DNA of 64,000 nucleotides from positions 3,038,001 through 3,102,000 of the forward strand of contig JAGMUV010000003.1 in assembly GCA_020744425.1 (NCBI GenBank). The letters run 5' to 3'. The DNA is from Dactylonectria macrodidyma (lineage: Eukaryota; Ascomycota; Sordariomycetes; Hypocreales; Nectriaceae). The position numbers and the translations under genes were made by a program. Numbering within the stretch: position 1 is the stretch's first letter; every line of letters begins with the position of its first letter. The notes beneath the pieces are model-generated. The model was given only the letters and a program-made list of their open reading frames with translations. It had not been told where the DNA came from and did no database searches. This document shows positions 47,559 through 57,553 of the stretch, one piece after another.

Positions 47559-48935
47559 TTATGCCAGCCACTCTTCTTCATCTCGCTTACGACCTCGCAT
47601 GATCAATCCGTCGTCGTTATCGTCGTCGCTATCGTCATCACCATCGTTGATTTTGAGTTGCTCAACCGACGTTGCCGCTGCATGTACGTCCTCGTCGTCG
47701 CTGGCGTCATCTTCCAGCATCCATGTCAAGCCATTCGCCTCCTCTTCCAAGGGGAACATTTCTCTGGCGTATTCCTCGATTCCTCGGGGACCTTCCCACA
47801 GCTCCAATGCTTCGCTTGGGCAGCTGATTTCCACCTTGGAGTCGCCAAAGTAAGGTGGTTGCTTCCGGGCATCCTTCTCATCAGGGCTGAAGAGTTTCTC
47901 TAGGCCGACAAGCTGTTCTCGGTAACCGACGGGGATCCTCACGTTGATGTTGATGGGCCCCCTGACATACCGCACGCGACGGCCAACGCCCCGTGAGAAG
48001 AGCCTACACACTTCCCTTGGGGTCAGATACTCGTATGCAAGCGCAATACGCTCGCCGTTCCACTTGGATGGTCCGTCCTTGAAGACCTGCAGAATAGCGG
48101 GTCCCACATCATGCTCGGCATCTAACCAGGGCAACTTTGCGTCCTCATGGAAGGGTGCCTGCCACCTGAAAGAACCGTCCTTCTGGAGCTCCATGCAGAA
48201 TAGGGGGTATTGAAGGGAGGTGAAGTTGTTGTTATAAATTCCCGTGTACACGAACGAAGCGGGCAGCCTCAGTTGGCGCACGTACTGTTCAACCTCGTGC
48301 TTAGCGGCCCAGAGGGGAAGCGAGGGCCAGCTGGAGTTGTAAGCGGCGTGATCGGGCATGGACGAGTAGACGTAGTGCTGAATCCCCACGCGCTTGGCGG
48401 CATCAGCGAGTGCTTTGCCAATTTGGATCTCGTCGCCATAAAAGGTGGTGTTAATAAAGGCCAGCTGGCAGCCGCGGAAGAGGTTGTTGATCAAGTCATA
48501 GTTGACTCCCACACCCGCGAGCGGACCATACTTGGTGACGTCTCGGTTTACGTCTGAAGGGTTGTGTCTCGTGTACAACTCGCCCACGAAGACGGTAACG
48601 TTGGGGTTGGTCGACACCTCAGCGGCGACGACGCCCTCGAGATTCCTCAACTGGGCGCGGACATGATAACCAACAGCAGTTGCGACGCGGATAAAGGATG
48701 CTGCCTGCCGCCCGCTGGCATTGATGACAGCGATTGTCTTGTCGGTGTTCGACATGAGCCTCTTGGGAGGACGGAACGTCAGGGAGTTATTTCGGGAGTT
48801 GGCGAGCGGCGAGGACTCGGAATACGAAGATCGAGAGTGCTTGTGTTGCTTGCAGAGGACGGTGGTCTGGTCGCCGGTGATTCGGAGGGGGAGGGGGATG
48901 CTGGCGGTCATGGACCCGTTTAGTTGAGCGGGCAT
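47559..48935 (-). CDS. NMR1: Nitrogen metabolite repression regulator Nmr1/NmrA
   Basis: NmrA-type negative regulator that binds the GATA factor AreA/Nit2 and dampens nitrogen catabolic genes when good nitrogen is available. Single exon; 458 residues from the ATG at 48935. The frame continues upstream only to a GTG. A basic, Ser-rich N-terminal extension of about 62 residues precedes the Rossmann core, which starts TIAVINASGRQAASFIRVATAVGYHVRAQ; this is the NmrA variant of the dinucleotide motif with N-A-S-G-R-Q-A-A. Further hallmarks are FINTTFYGDEIQIGKALADAAKRVGIQHYVYSSMPDH, LPASFVYTGIYNNNF and PWLDAEHDVGPAILQVFKDG. The C-terminus has an Asp-rich tail (DGDDDSDDDNDDG). An alternative start at the internal MSNTDKTIAV would give the shorter NmrA form. 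Confidence 0.93.
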   Translation of the reverse strand: MPAQLNGSMTASIPLPLRITGDQTTVLCKQHKHSRSSYSESSPLANSRNNSLTFRPPKRLMSNTDKTIAVINASGRQAASFIRVATAVGYHVRAQLRNLEGVVAAEVSTNPNVTVFVGELYTRHNPSDVNRDVTKYGPLAGVGVNYDLINNLFRGCQLAFINTTFYGDEIQIGKALADAAKRVGIQHYVYSSMPDHAAYNSSWPSLPLWAAKHEVEQYVRQLRLPASFVYTGIYNNNFTSLQYPLFCMELQKDGSFRWQAPFHEDAKLPWLDAEHDVGPAILQVFKDGPSKWNGERIALAYEYLTPREVCRLFSRGVGRRVRYVRGPININVRIPVGYREQLVGLEKLFSPDEKDARKQPPYFGDSKVEISCPSEALELWEGPRGIEEYAREMFPLEEEANGLTWMLEDDASDDEDVHAAATSVEQLKINDGDDDSDDDNDDGLIMRGRKRDEEEWLA

Positions 48936-49362
48936 AATAGCTCGAAGCTCGCTGGCAAAGGAGGAAGGAAGTCGCAAAGGACGAGGCGAAGCGAAGCGAA
49001 GCACGCGTCTCACTTGCTACCGTCGGAACTCAAAATGGGATACCGCAGAAGGAACGAAGGCTGAGGCAACGTTGGTGCTAGGCTTTTATTTGTCGAACGA
49101 GAACGACGACGTCGGGGCGTGATTCGGACGGCCGGTGGGGACGGAGGGAAAATGGCAACGAAGGCTCACGGGACAGCAAAGTCTCCAGCGACGGCGACGA
49201 CGACGGCGACGGCGACAGCAGCTGGAGAGAGCGCAGTACGTAAAATGAACGTATGGTGGTGGATCAGGCAAAGCCGTGGGTGGACGAGCCGGCCAATGTA
49301 GGCGCAGAAATGGAATCAGCAGCGCAGGACTGCGGCAGTAGTCGCAGAGGTAGTCAGTTGGC

Positions 49363-49515
49363 CGGGGTGGGAGGGTTGAGGAGACGAGCGGAGGAGGGGC
49401 GAGGGTATCGTGAGAAGGAGGGGAAGAGGAAAGGAACCGACAGGGAAGAGGAGAGGAAGAGGAGCGGGAACGGGAAGCGGGAGAGAAGGAAGGGGAAAAG
49501 TCTGAGAGAAAAGAC
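49363..49515 (+). repeat. Polypurine tract
   Basis: About 150 bp almost entirely G/A on the plus strand (GGAG, GAAG and GGGAA mixtures), roughly 450-580 bp upstream of the nmr1 ATG, so C/T-rich on the nmr1 sense strand. This type of tract is common in fungal promoters and leaders. Confidence 0.65.
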
Positions 49516-52341
49516 GCCGGTCAGAGGAGGTCACGATGCTGCTTCGCGGCGTTGCGGCGGGCTTATGGCTCAATGGCTCAGTCAAGGCCTATGGCTCAAT
49601 GATCAATGCTCCCAATGCGCACGCCTTTAGGCTCTTGGATCGTGTGGATGAGCACCGCGGGGCCAAGAGGGTCAGGGCCTCAAGGATCTCAGGGCCAGAG
49701 GAGCAGAGGAGACAACTAGACGCAAAAGAACCCTGGTCAGTGGGCGCAGGAGTGGACTGTGGGCGCAGACCAGGCGCCGAGTGATCAGAGATGTGGGTGA
49801 AGGTGGGTTTTGAGGGAGGGGGCTTTAGGAACTTGGCCTCGAAGAGTTCTAGTAGAAGCGGAGCCCAGAATCACCAGGATCAAGAGCCACGAGCCAAAAG
49901 TCCACGAGCTGGGGGTCCTTGTTGAAGATTATGTCCCCGCGTGCGTGTGTGCGTATGCCCGTGTGCGTCCAGAGCGTCTATGCGAGTCTGTGTGGTGCTG
50001 TGTTGGAGCAAGTCGGATCGAAGGCAAGGCGAGGCAATAACGATAAGCTAAAGCGGAGCAGGACTGGTCGAAACTGGACGAGTCTGGTTGCGTCTGACTG
50101 ACAGTGCCGAGCAAGAGACAAATCGGAGTGAAAAGAGAGAGCAAGGGGGGTTCTCGACGTCTCGATGCAACAGGCGAGGCCGATCTCTGTGGGAGTTGGA
50201 GTAAATATAAAAAGCAGGTTGCGTTGCGGCGCTGTGCGTTGTGATGGGTTGCGGGTTCTAGGCTATGGGCTATGGGTGTTATTGAGTCGGTGTGTGGGGA
50301 GTGTGCGGGAGGTTATGATGGTGTCTGGATATGGCCAGGGCGTGGTGTCTGGATAGTAGGAGTGAGAGGAGTGGCAGTAGTGTAGTGGGCACTTGTGGTA
50401 ACACGGGAGCGAGGACAGCCAAAAATGCTCAGAAAGGATCGAGCTCAGCCGAGAACAAACGGCCAAGGTTCCAGATCTGGGGGACCAAGGAAGATGAGGC
50501 GTGGCGGCGGCGCGATGACGGTCTCTCGACGGCGCGCTTGAGAAGCACACCAGACCGAACAAGTTCAAGACCAGACCGGCCCGGTGAAGAACCTTGATGA
50601 GAGAGAGGCGACGACGGACCTGCAGATTGCGATTTGGGGATCCTAGAGTGGGAGCTGGGAGTCATGCACAATCTCGTGTCAGGATCATCCAAGGAATGAA
50701 TCCAAGGTCTCGGGGGAGGGAGAGAGGGGGAGAGCTTTGATGGCACTGCTGAAAGATTATGCTGTTGGAGGGCGCATTTGCATTTCTCTGTGCTGTAAAT
50801 GCGACCTTCTCTCCAATCCTGATCCTCCAAGTCCAGCACGTACAAGGACAGTATACAGCACGGAGTCCTTTTGTCGGAATGATTTTGGTACTGAGACTGC
50901 GCCAAATCAGAACTGGACGTGGGTCACTTGGGATTTTTTTTTTCAGGGTCGATACTCTTTGGGACTGGCGGGTGACGTGATGGGGTCGGCAGCGAATAGA
51001 AGCCCACGAAGGCACCGTTATCAATCAAGCCAACCGTGCTTTCTCTCACCTTTTCCTTCCTTCCCAAAGCCGGGGCTGTTCCTATTTCGGCGGGGTACAG
51101 AAGGTAAACGACTCGACGTCAGTGACGGGGCAGTTAGTTGGAGATCTTCCTTCCTTTCTTTTTCTTTTTCTTCTCGGGTGCGGCACTTGCGCAGGGGACG
51201 AAAAGGATGGGTGAGTGAGGAGAGAGGGAGGGGATGGAATGGGATGCAGAATTGCAGATATGCAGAGAAACAGCCCAGCACCACCAGAAGTCGGTTGGTA
51301 ATCGGGCAGGCAAAGCGGCGCAAAAAGGAGGGGGAAACAAACGGGGGATGCGGAAAGAGGGGAGATCCTACGGGGTATTCAGAAATGGAACATGCTACAA
51401 AATGCAGTCGACCTGGGAGAGAAGGAAAGAAAAACCGAGATAACGGGAAGGGAATTCTGCTTAAGCGCGAGAACCCCAGGGTCCGCGCCCGCAAAGAGCC
51501 AATGCCAATGCAGGACTCCCCCAAAACGATACTGGTGGGAACCTGGGAAGTGACAGCACTCGGCCTCCCGATGATGCACTTGGCCCAGGTGACCGCGACG
51601 GTGACCGACTGATAAGGACCCGGGACGACATCCGTCCCTCCTTGCCAAAAGCAACCTTACTCGGGGCAATTTTGGACATTTTGGCACTCCTCCATCGAAA
51701 CCACCTCCCCACGCCATTTCCTTTGACCAACGGGGAAACAATGTTGTGCTCTCCTACGCCCTGAGGGCCTGGCCTTTGCTCCTAGATGTCCTACGCCTAT
51801 TATTACGCTTTGTGACATCGCAGCGGTATCACGCCCGTCCCCCGGCCTCCCTCCCGACCTTTTGGTTACCTGTACTGGCCCGCCTTGGTTCGTACCTGCT
51901 TCTAGTTGATACCGCCACCCTCCCCCGTCTGCCGTCTATTTTCCCTCTTAGGGCCTTAGCACCTGCCACGCGCACGCCTCTCACACCATCCCCACCCTTC
52001 CCACACCCCCGGACCCTCGGCTCCTTATCAGTACATCCATTATGTACCTTTTTTTTTTCTTTGGCCCTCTCCAAGGACGCCCTGGTATGGATGATGAAAG
52101 AGAGATAGAGCAGACACGCTCACGCACACAAAGAGAAATAAAATCGAGAGAGGGCTGATGGTGCCTTATTTACCCCAGGTCACGTCTCATACCCGCCCCC
52201 GCTCTCTTCCCCGAGGATCCAGAGGTGTAGGCTCTCAGATGTTGCAGCCCTCTGCAGTTGCGTGAGGATGTCATTCGCCTCCAATTCTGACAGGAGCTTA
52301 TGCAGTTCATCAAGAGAATACCTTACCCTCCCCTTCCTGGA

Positions 52342-52369
52342 ACACACACACACACACACACACACACAC
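52342..52369. repeat. (AC)14 microsatellite
   Basis: 28 bp of uninterrupted AC dinucleotides. Confidence 0.95.
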
Positions 52370-52932
52370 GCCCCTGGGCTCACACTGGCTCATTACGTGA
52401 ATATCGTACTAAATCAAAAAGTTTCAAGCCCAACAGGAAAGGGCAAAAAGACAGCACAGACCGACTGATCCAGCCCTCCCTCTATCGACAGATTTGGATC
52501 GGGGGACTGTCTTCTGACAGCAGTATAGAGGTGGCCTGGATGAGCTCGAGCCAATCGGGGCAAAGCTCGTCACTCGTGGCATGGACCAGGTCGTTGCGTG
52601 CCCGGGCGGGCAGGCTGGCCAAGCGACCAGGTTCGCGAGGGGTTCCTCCAACTTCCAAGGTGGCTGTTAGTTGGGCGCTCGCCGTCGATTGCTCCGCAAG
52701 CCGCTGGACCCCCGCCAAATACCGCTTGAAGATCCGCTGGGAAGGCCATCCCGGCGCCGGACTGGCGGCGTAGTGCCACTGCCCCCCGACCCAGGTTTCG
52801 CTGGTTGGCAGAGAATGAATGGACTTGGACTGCGAAAAGAGTCTGGCTTCGCAGGTGCCGACCAAAGATGAAAAGGTCTACTACTACGGATAGAGCCACG
52901 GGATGTGGCTCATGATGGAGCAAGCGCTCTCT

Positions 52933-52952
52933 GGCCTACTACGTAGTAGGCC
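52933..52952. repeat. Perfect 20-bp palindrome
   Basis: GGCCTACTACGTAGTAGGCC reads identically on both strands and has no spacer. The centre, CTACTACGTAGTAG, resembles ACTACG/CGTAGT sites seen again near 52880 and 56405. Confidence 0.9.
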
Positions 52953-53222
52953 TGGAAGGAAAAGTCCGGGGGCAGCCACTGAAGCGGGCTGCAGCACGCG
53001 TTTCCGTGCTTGTCTCTGAATCGTCGATCCGGTTACTCGGGCTTGTCTTGCTCCTCTTCGCCATGTCTCAGAACGGCATAAGAACAGACCAGACTACTTA
53101 ACAAAGCCAAGGCGTGCAGGAGATGATAGCCTAGGCCAACCCTGAGCAACCAACGGCTTCCGGAAGGTCCATCCACCGCTCCCAGGTCCAGGCGATGGCA
53201 ACTCTAGAATTCGACTCCAAAT

Positions 53223-53271
53223 GAGTTTGTCTCCAAGTGAGCTTGTCTCCAACAACCGAGCTTGTCTCCAA
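53223..53271. repeat. Three copies of a 14-bp direct repeat
   Basis: GAGYTTGTCTCCAA at 53223, 53239 and 53258, separated by 2 and 5 bases. Function unknown. Confidence 0.8.
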
Positions 53272-55904
53272 GAGAGGCGACGCACACAAACCTTCGCACC
53301 GCCATAATCAATTACCGTTTACATCACCGGCGGCGCCGATGTGGCAAATGGCACGCTGGCTGATAGGAGTCACAAAACAGGCATCTAGACGGGCAAGCTT
53401 GTCGTGGAAGCGACGGAAGCCCGTGGCCGCCGAATGTCGTCCATTTGCCGCTTGGTACCTTCACCGTTGCTCGTTACGAAAATGAAACTGCAAAAGATGG
53501 CTCCCTCAACAAAGGTATGTCCCCGTATCCGTACAAACTCGGGTAGTCGCAAGGGCACCAACTTGGGGGAGTGCTCATAGGACCCATGTGATGGCATGCG
53601 ATGCTTATGAGACGGGAAGTCCCAAACCCCGAATTGCGGGATTGCGGCATCGGCCATTCCACGCGCCGCCATTGGCCCGTAGCCGCCTCCCGCTTTCTAT
53701 TACATAGGACTTACATGATTGCTGTTACTTTTGCTTCTACACTTTTGTCCTCGGTTTCTAATCCGACCTATTCTAGCCCCTGTCAACCTTGTCACGAGAT
53801 CTTTCACGGGGCTCAATCTAGCCTCACATTTCGTTCGCTCTTTTTTAAACGAACCCCCTCTTTTTGCCCTTTTCGCTCCTGGAGGTGCGAGCTAAACGAC
53901 TAAACGTTGAGCAAAACAACGAGAAACAACCTAATCCTGGTCCCCACGATTGCCACCGATTGCGCCATGCCATGTCTCGTTGGACGCGTGGGACTCGTAG
54001 TTCATCGGCAAGGCAGGGCGGTAGGGGTCTGGGGTGGGCAGGCTACGAATATGCCACGGTGGTGTCTACCGTGTTAGGTACCTGGCATGTAGGATGCAAG
54101 CTGAGTACAATGCGTAGTGCATTTGATAGTTCGGAACCTTCAAGAGGTCACCGACAGCCCGAACGGCCAGACCGCACCAGTGCAGGGGGCAACGCATAGT
54201 TGCGGGACAAGGAGACAACAGCCGTTTACAAGCCTGTCGTATAAACTAGGCACATAGGTGAGTAGGTATGTCCTCATCATCGCCCAATGCCCAATCCGCT
54301 CGGTACATGTTCCGAAGGCGCAGGCAGACCTTGTGTAATGGGTCAATGACGCTTAGTGATATGACACGGCCTCATCTCATCTCGCCCTTGTCCGCCTGGC
54401 CGAGACTGAACGCATCCGCCTTGGATCGTGAACCCGAGTGTACCAGCCGCTTCGTTTCCCGTCTGTGGACGGCCCCTCTCTTCGTTAGAGCCGAGGACCA
54501 GAGCCAAGAGAAGAGCAATTCCCAACAACTGCTAGGCGACACTACTGTATACACGCACCAGGTACGCATCCGCCAACCGGGTCCCCCCAGCGGCAAGTGC
54601 ACGTATGTAGTATGATAATCGACTATTTAGTCAAAGTAGCAAAAGTAGACCAAACAGCAATTAATTAGACCAACAAGCTCCATTCCGGGTACTTGAAAGG
54701 TGGTGGTCAAGGTCCACAGCCTTTTTTCGACCACCACACCCACGATGAACATGGGAGTCCCAAATGCCGAGTAGCGTGGGAATTAGGTAAAAGTTTCGAG
54801 GCTGCTCCGCACAGCTCTCCAGTCAGAAAATTTTACCCCAATTCCATTTCTCATCCAAGTTACCAACGCCTCTAAGGCTCCGACCTTTGGCTCTGCCCTA
54901 TTTGCTACCCGTGTCTGATAGCGGCGCCGCGGGACGGAGATGGATCGATCGTGTTCTGGTCACCCGACGTAGAGGAAAGTGATTGCAAAAAACACCATCC
55001 AAACTCGGGACAGACGCGACGCTTTCTTTTTTTTCATGCGCCGCCGGCGACCCAGCTCAAAGCTTGCCTTCGGCCGGTGACTGGTTTACTGTGCTTTTTT
55101 CTTTGCTTTTACTAGTCCTACCTCCCTGTCCCCTGACCTGTTCCCCCAGATTTGATGCAATATCGGTGGCCGAGCTCCTCTAGCCATGCCCATTTAGAGA
55201 GCCATCCATCAAACAGGTGGAAAAGCTCGCCGCAGGGCTGGTGGGCTGCAATGACATAGGCACAGGCACCCCTCCCCCCTCTCCCCTCTCCCCTTACAGC
55301 TTTCAATCACGAAATTACCCCGTCAGCATGACGATCTTGCGCCCTATGACCAATCTCTCGCCTCCATCGCATGCCGCCGTCGCTGGCAGTCCCATCTTCC
55401 GGGAGCCCGCCAACCCGCCCCATAAAGCTATCTGCCAGGTACAGAGAGCAACATGCCCTGGCACAGGCTGTGATTTTTATATACCCTTTTTATTCCTCAA
55501 GTCAAGCCGGCGGCTAAGATCGGAAGGTCTTTCTGTCTTTACAAACCACACAGTAGAAACCGTTGATGGGCCACGGCTAAAAAGAAGACTGCTTTAGTTG
55601 CGGGGTGTCAGTTCAGTCTCTTCAGTTCCATCAGTCCACCCATGATATTAGAACGCTTCGCCTACGGGGGCGACAATCGGGGCGCAACGGAGGCGGCCCT
55701 AGAACGGACCCGCCATTCTGGAAGATTCAGATCACCAAATCAGTCAGTCACCTGTTGGTTTTTGCGGGTTTGATGCTCATGTCGGTGAATATCAATCAAG
55801 CTGGGCCTGGGCGTGGGGACTATGAACAAGGGCTTTCTCGAGGCTTCTCTCTGCCTTTGCCCTCCACAGCCAAGCCCTCTTCGTCATTTCCACCCAGCAT
55901 GTCG

Positions 55905-55950
55905 CATCCATCCCTCCATCCCTTCCTCCATCCCTCCATCCATCCATCCC
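55905..55950. repeat. CATC/CCTC-rich simple repeat
   Basis: Imperfect tetranucleotide run built from CATC, CCTC and CTTC units. Confidence 0.8.
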
Positions 55951-56515
55951 ATACAACGATGAGCCTTAAACAGGGTCAACGCGGCGTGTGCAATTACGTA
56001 CAAGACGCTGTCTTGGCAGTTTATCCAGGTTGCTGCTGGCTGCGTTGTCTCCTGGGTTTGTGGATGCAAGTGATAGCAAGGTCCATGGAACGGAAGCTCC
56101 CCCAAACCCGATGCGGGCATAGATTCGACAGGCTCGCAGCAGCCACCTAGCCACCCAACAGAAACTGATTCAGGCGTCGTTCCGCTCTCAGCATGGCGCA
56201 CAAGCAAGGGCGATACCGTCTGGATTGAGCATCTCCGCGGAGCTGATCGGCGCTCGGTGGTTGTGGCGTCGGCCGGCTGCGCGGCTCTGTGAATTGAGTG
56301 CTCCCAAGGTGCTGTCTTGGGGAATAGCCTGTCGCGCAATGTGACACTGTCCTACGTCATGACCCCTGTCGGCTTCTTGTCTACTGCGTATTAGTAGATT
56401 GTGCTACTACGCATCATACACTGTAGCACTGCTGCGGTACAGCGGCTTGTACACCAAAGGGGCCATGGTTTGGTATCGTTGCGTCGTAGTTATTGTCTGA
56501 GCGTATGTCTCAGTG

Positions 56516-56563
56516 TATCTCTGGCCATATCTCTGACCATATCTATGACCGTATCTTTGAGCT
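56516..56563. repeat. Minisatellite, four 12-bp units
   Basis: Tandem units TATCTCTGGCCA, TATCTCTGACCA, TATCTATGACCG and TATCTTTGAGCT, adjacent without gaps and differing by substitutions only. Confidence 0.85.
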
Positions 56564-56953
56564 TTGAGCGAGGACTCGTTTGCATGGTATGTTGTGTCGT
56601 CAGAGTTAGAAATCCCTAAACAAGGTTGTCAGAGCTACCTAATTAGCCACCAAATTATCCACCAAGAATGAGGCCAGCAACCCGCATGCGCAGACGCCAT
56701 ATCACTCACCGACGACGCAAGCCAGCACAATATTGTCACCTCACTGGACTGGGCTTCACTGTCGGCCTGGATATTGATGGATTTCATCGGCATACTGTCC
56801 TTCGGTGACCCCTTCAGGTCGTGGCTACACTGCGCAACGGTGCGACATCCAACCACGACATCCCACGATACCACGACATGGCAGCCCCTTGGTGGTGAGT
56901 CGGTGACGGCCATGCATGGATCGTGGGCGACCACACCCATCCGTTTGCTCCCC

Positions 56954-56995
56954 TTAATCCCTAATCTCTAATCCCTAATCCCTAATCCCTAAACC
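56954..56995. repeat. Six heptamer units, CTAATCC type
   Basis: Six adjacent 7-bp units (CTAATCC with T/A variants at the ends). Similar to, but one base longer than, the canonical CCCTAA telomere repeat, so not an ordinary telomere tract. Confidence 0.8.
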
Positions 56996-57553
56996 ACTAA
57001 GTGATGCTTCTAGTGGTCATCTCGGACTGCGTGGTGAGACGGAGTGATGCCATGCCATGCAGGGTCATCCCCAGATTTGTCTTCCCCAGACGCTTCCTTG
57101 CGGCGTGCGAATATCCGTCCATCCACACAGCCAGCTTCAAGCCACACCATCTCCTGATAAGCTCTCATCTCTGCCCGCACAACCACGCCAGGCGTGCCAT
57201 CCGCACGGCCATTGATATGTGAACATCCACTCCCTCAGGCTAATCTAATCCGTGACCTTGTGCACCAATTCGGAAATAGACGCAAGATGAACTCTTTCCG
57301 AGGATCAACTTCTTCCGAAGGCCGCCTCATCTCTTCCTTATCTCATCGACCTCGACTAGTCGTTGTTCCCCAGGGGAGGCTGGCCCCATCCCCCAGACCC
57401 CATCATATCCAGATCCTCCAGTGACGGTGGACGCTCCATCCACGTTTGGCCCGTGTCCTCATTCCGTCCAGCATCATGGCTGTGGGCGAGAGATATGTCG
57501 AGATAACGCTAGCAACGCTGATCAGATTGTGTTCCTGTCCCGCCTGTGATGGT

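Larger units (their letters stand above)
48936..57553. other. 8.6 kb stretch without a supportable gene
   Basis: Upstream of nmr1 and downstream of the second Zn2Cys6 gene. Composition is patchy: long polypurine DNA at about 49363-49515 and again near 51300-51440, C/T-rich blocks at about 51750-52080 and 55260-55320, and many small repeats listed separately. Open frames up to 291 codons exist (for example 50737-51612 plus) but have low-complexity, repeat-driven translations and no domain. It may carry a very long nmr1 leader, non-coding transcripts or decayed repeats. Confidence 0.5.

Noticed and set aside
50737..51612. 291-codon plus-strand frame in the nmr1 upstream region
   Set aside because: Translation is driven by purine and pyrimidine tracts (FFFQG, SFLSFSFSS, RKKEGE) with no domain or good start context.
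52180..52383. Small minus frame with Cys-Val repeats
   Set aside because: The CVCVCV text is just the (AC)n microsatellite read on the other strand.
55605..56150. 181-codon plus-strand frame
   Set aside because: Spans the CATC simple repeat, giving a SHPSLHPFLHPSIHPS-like text; no support as a gene.
56954..56995. Window lying at a chromosome end
   Set aside because: The repeat is a heptamer, short and internal, and is flanked by ordinary genes on both sides.
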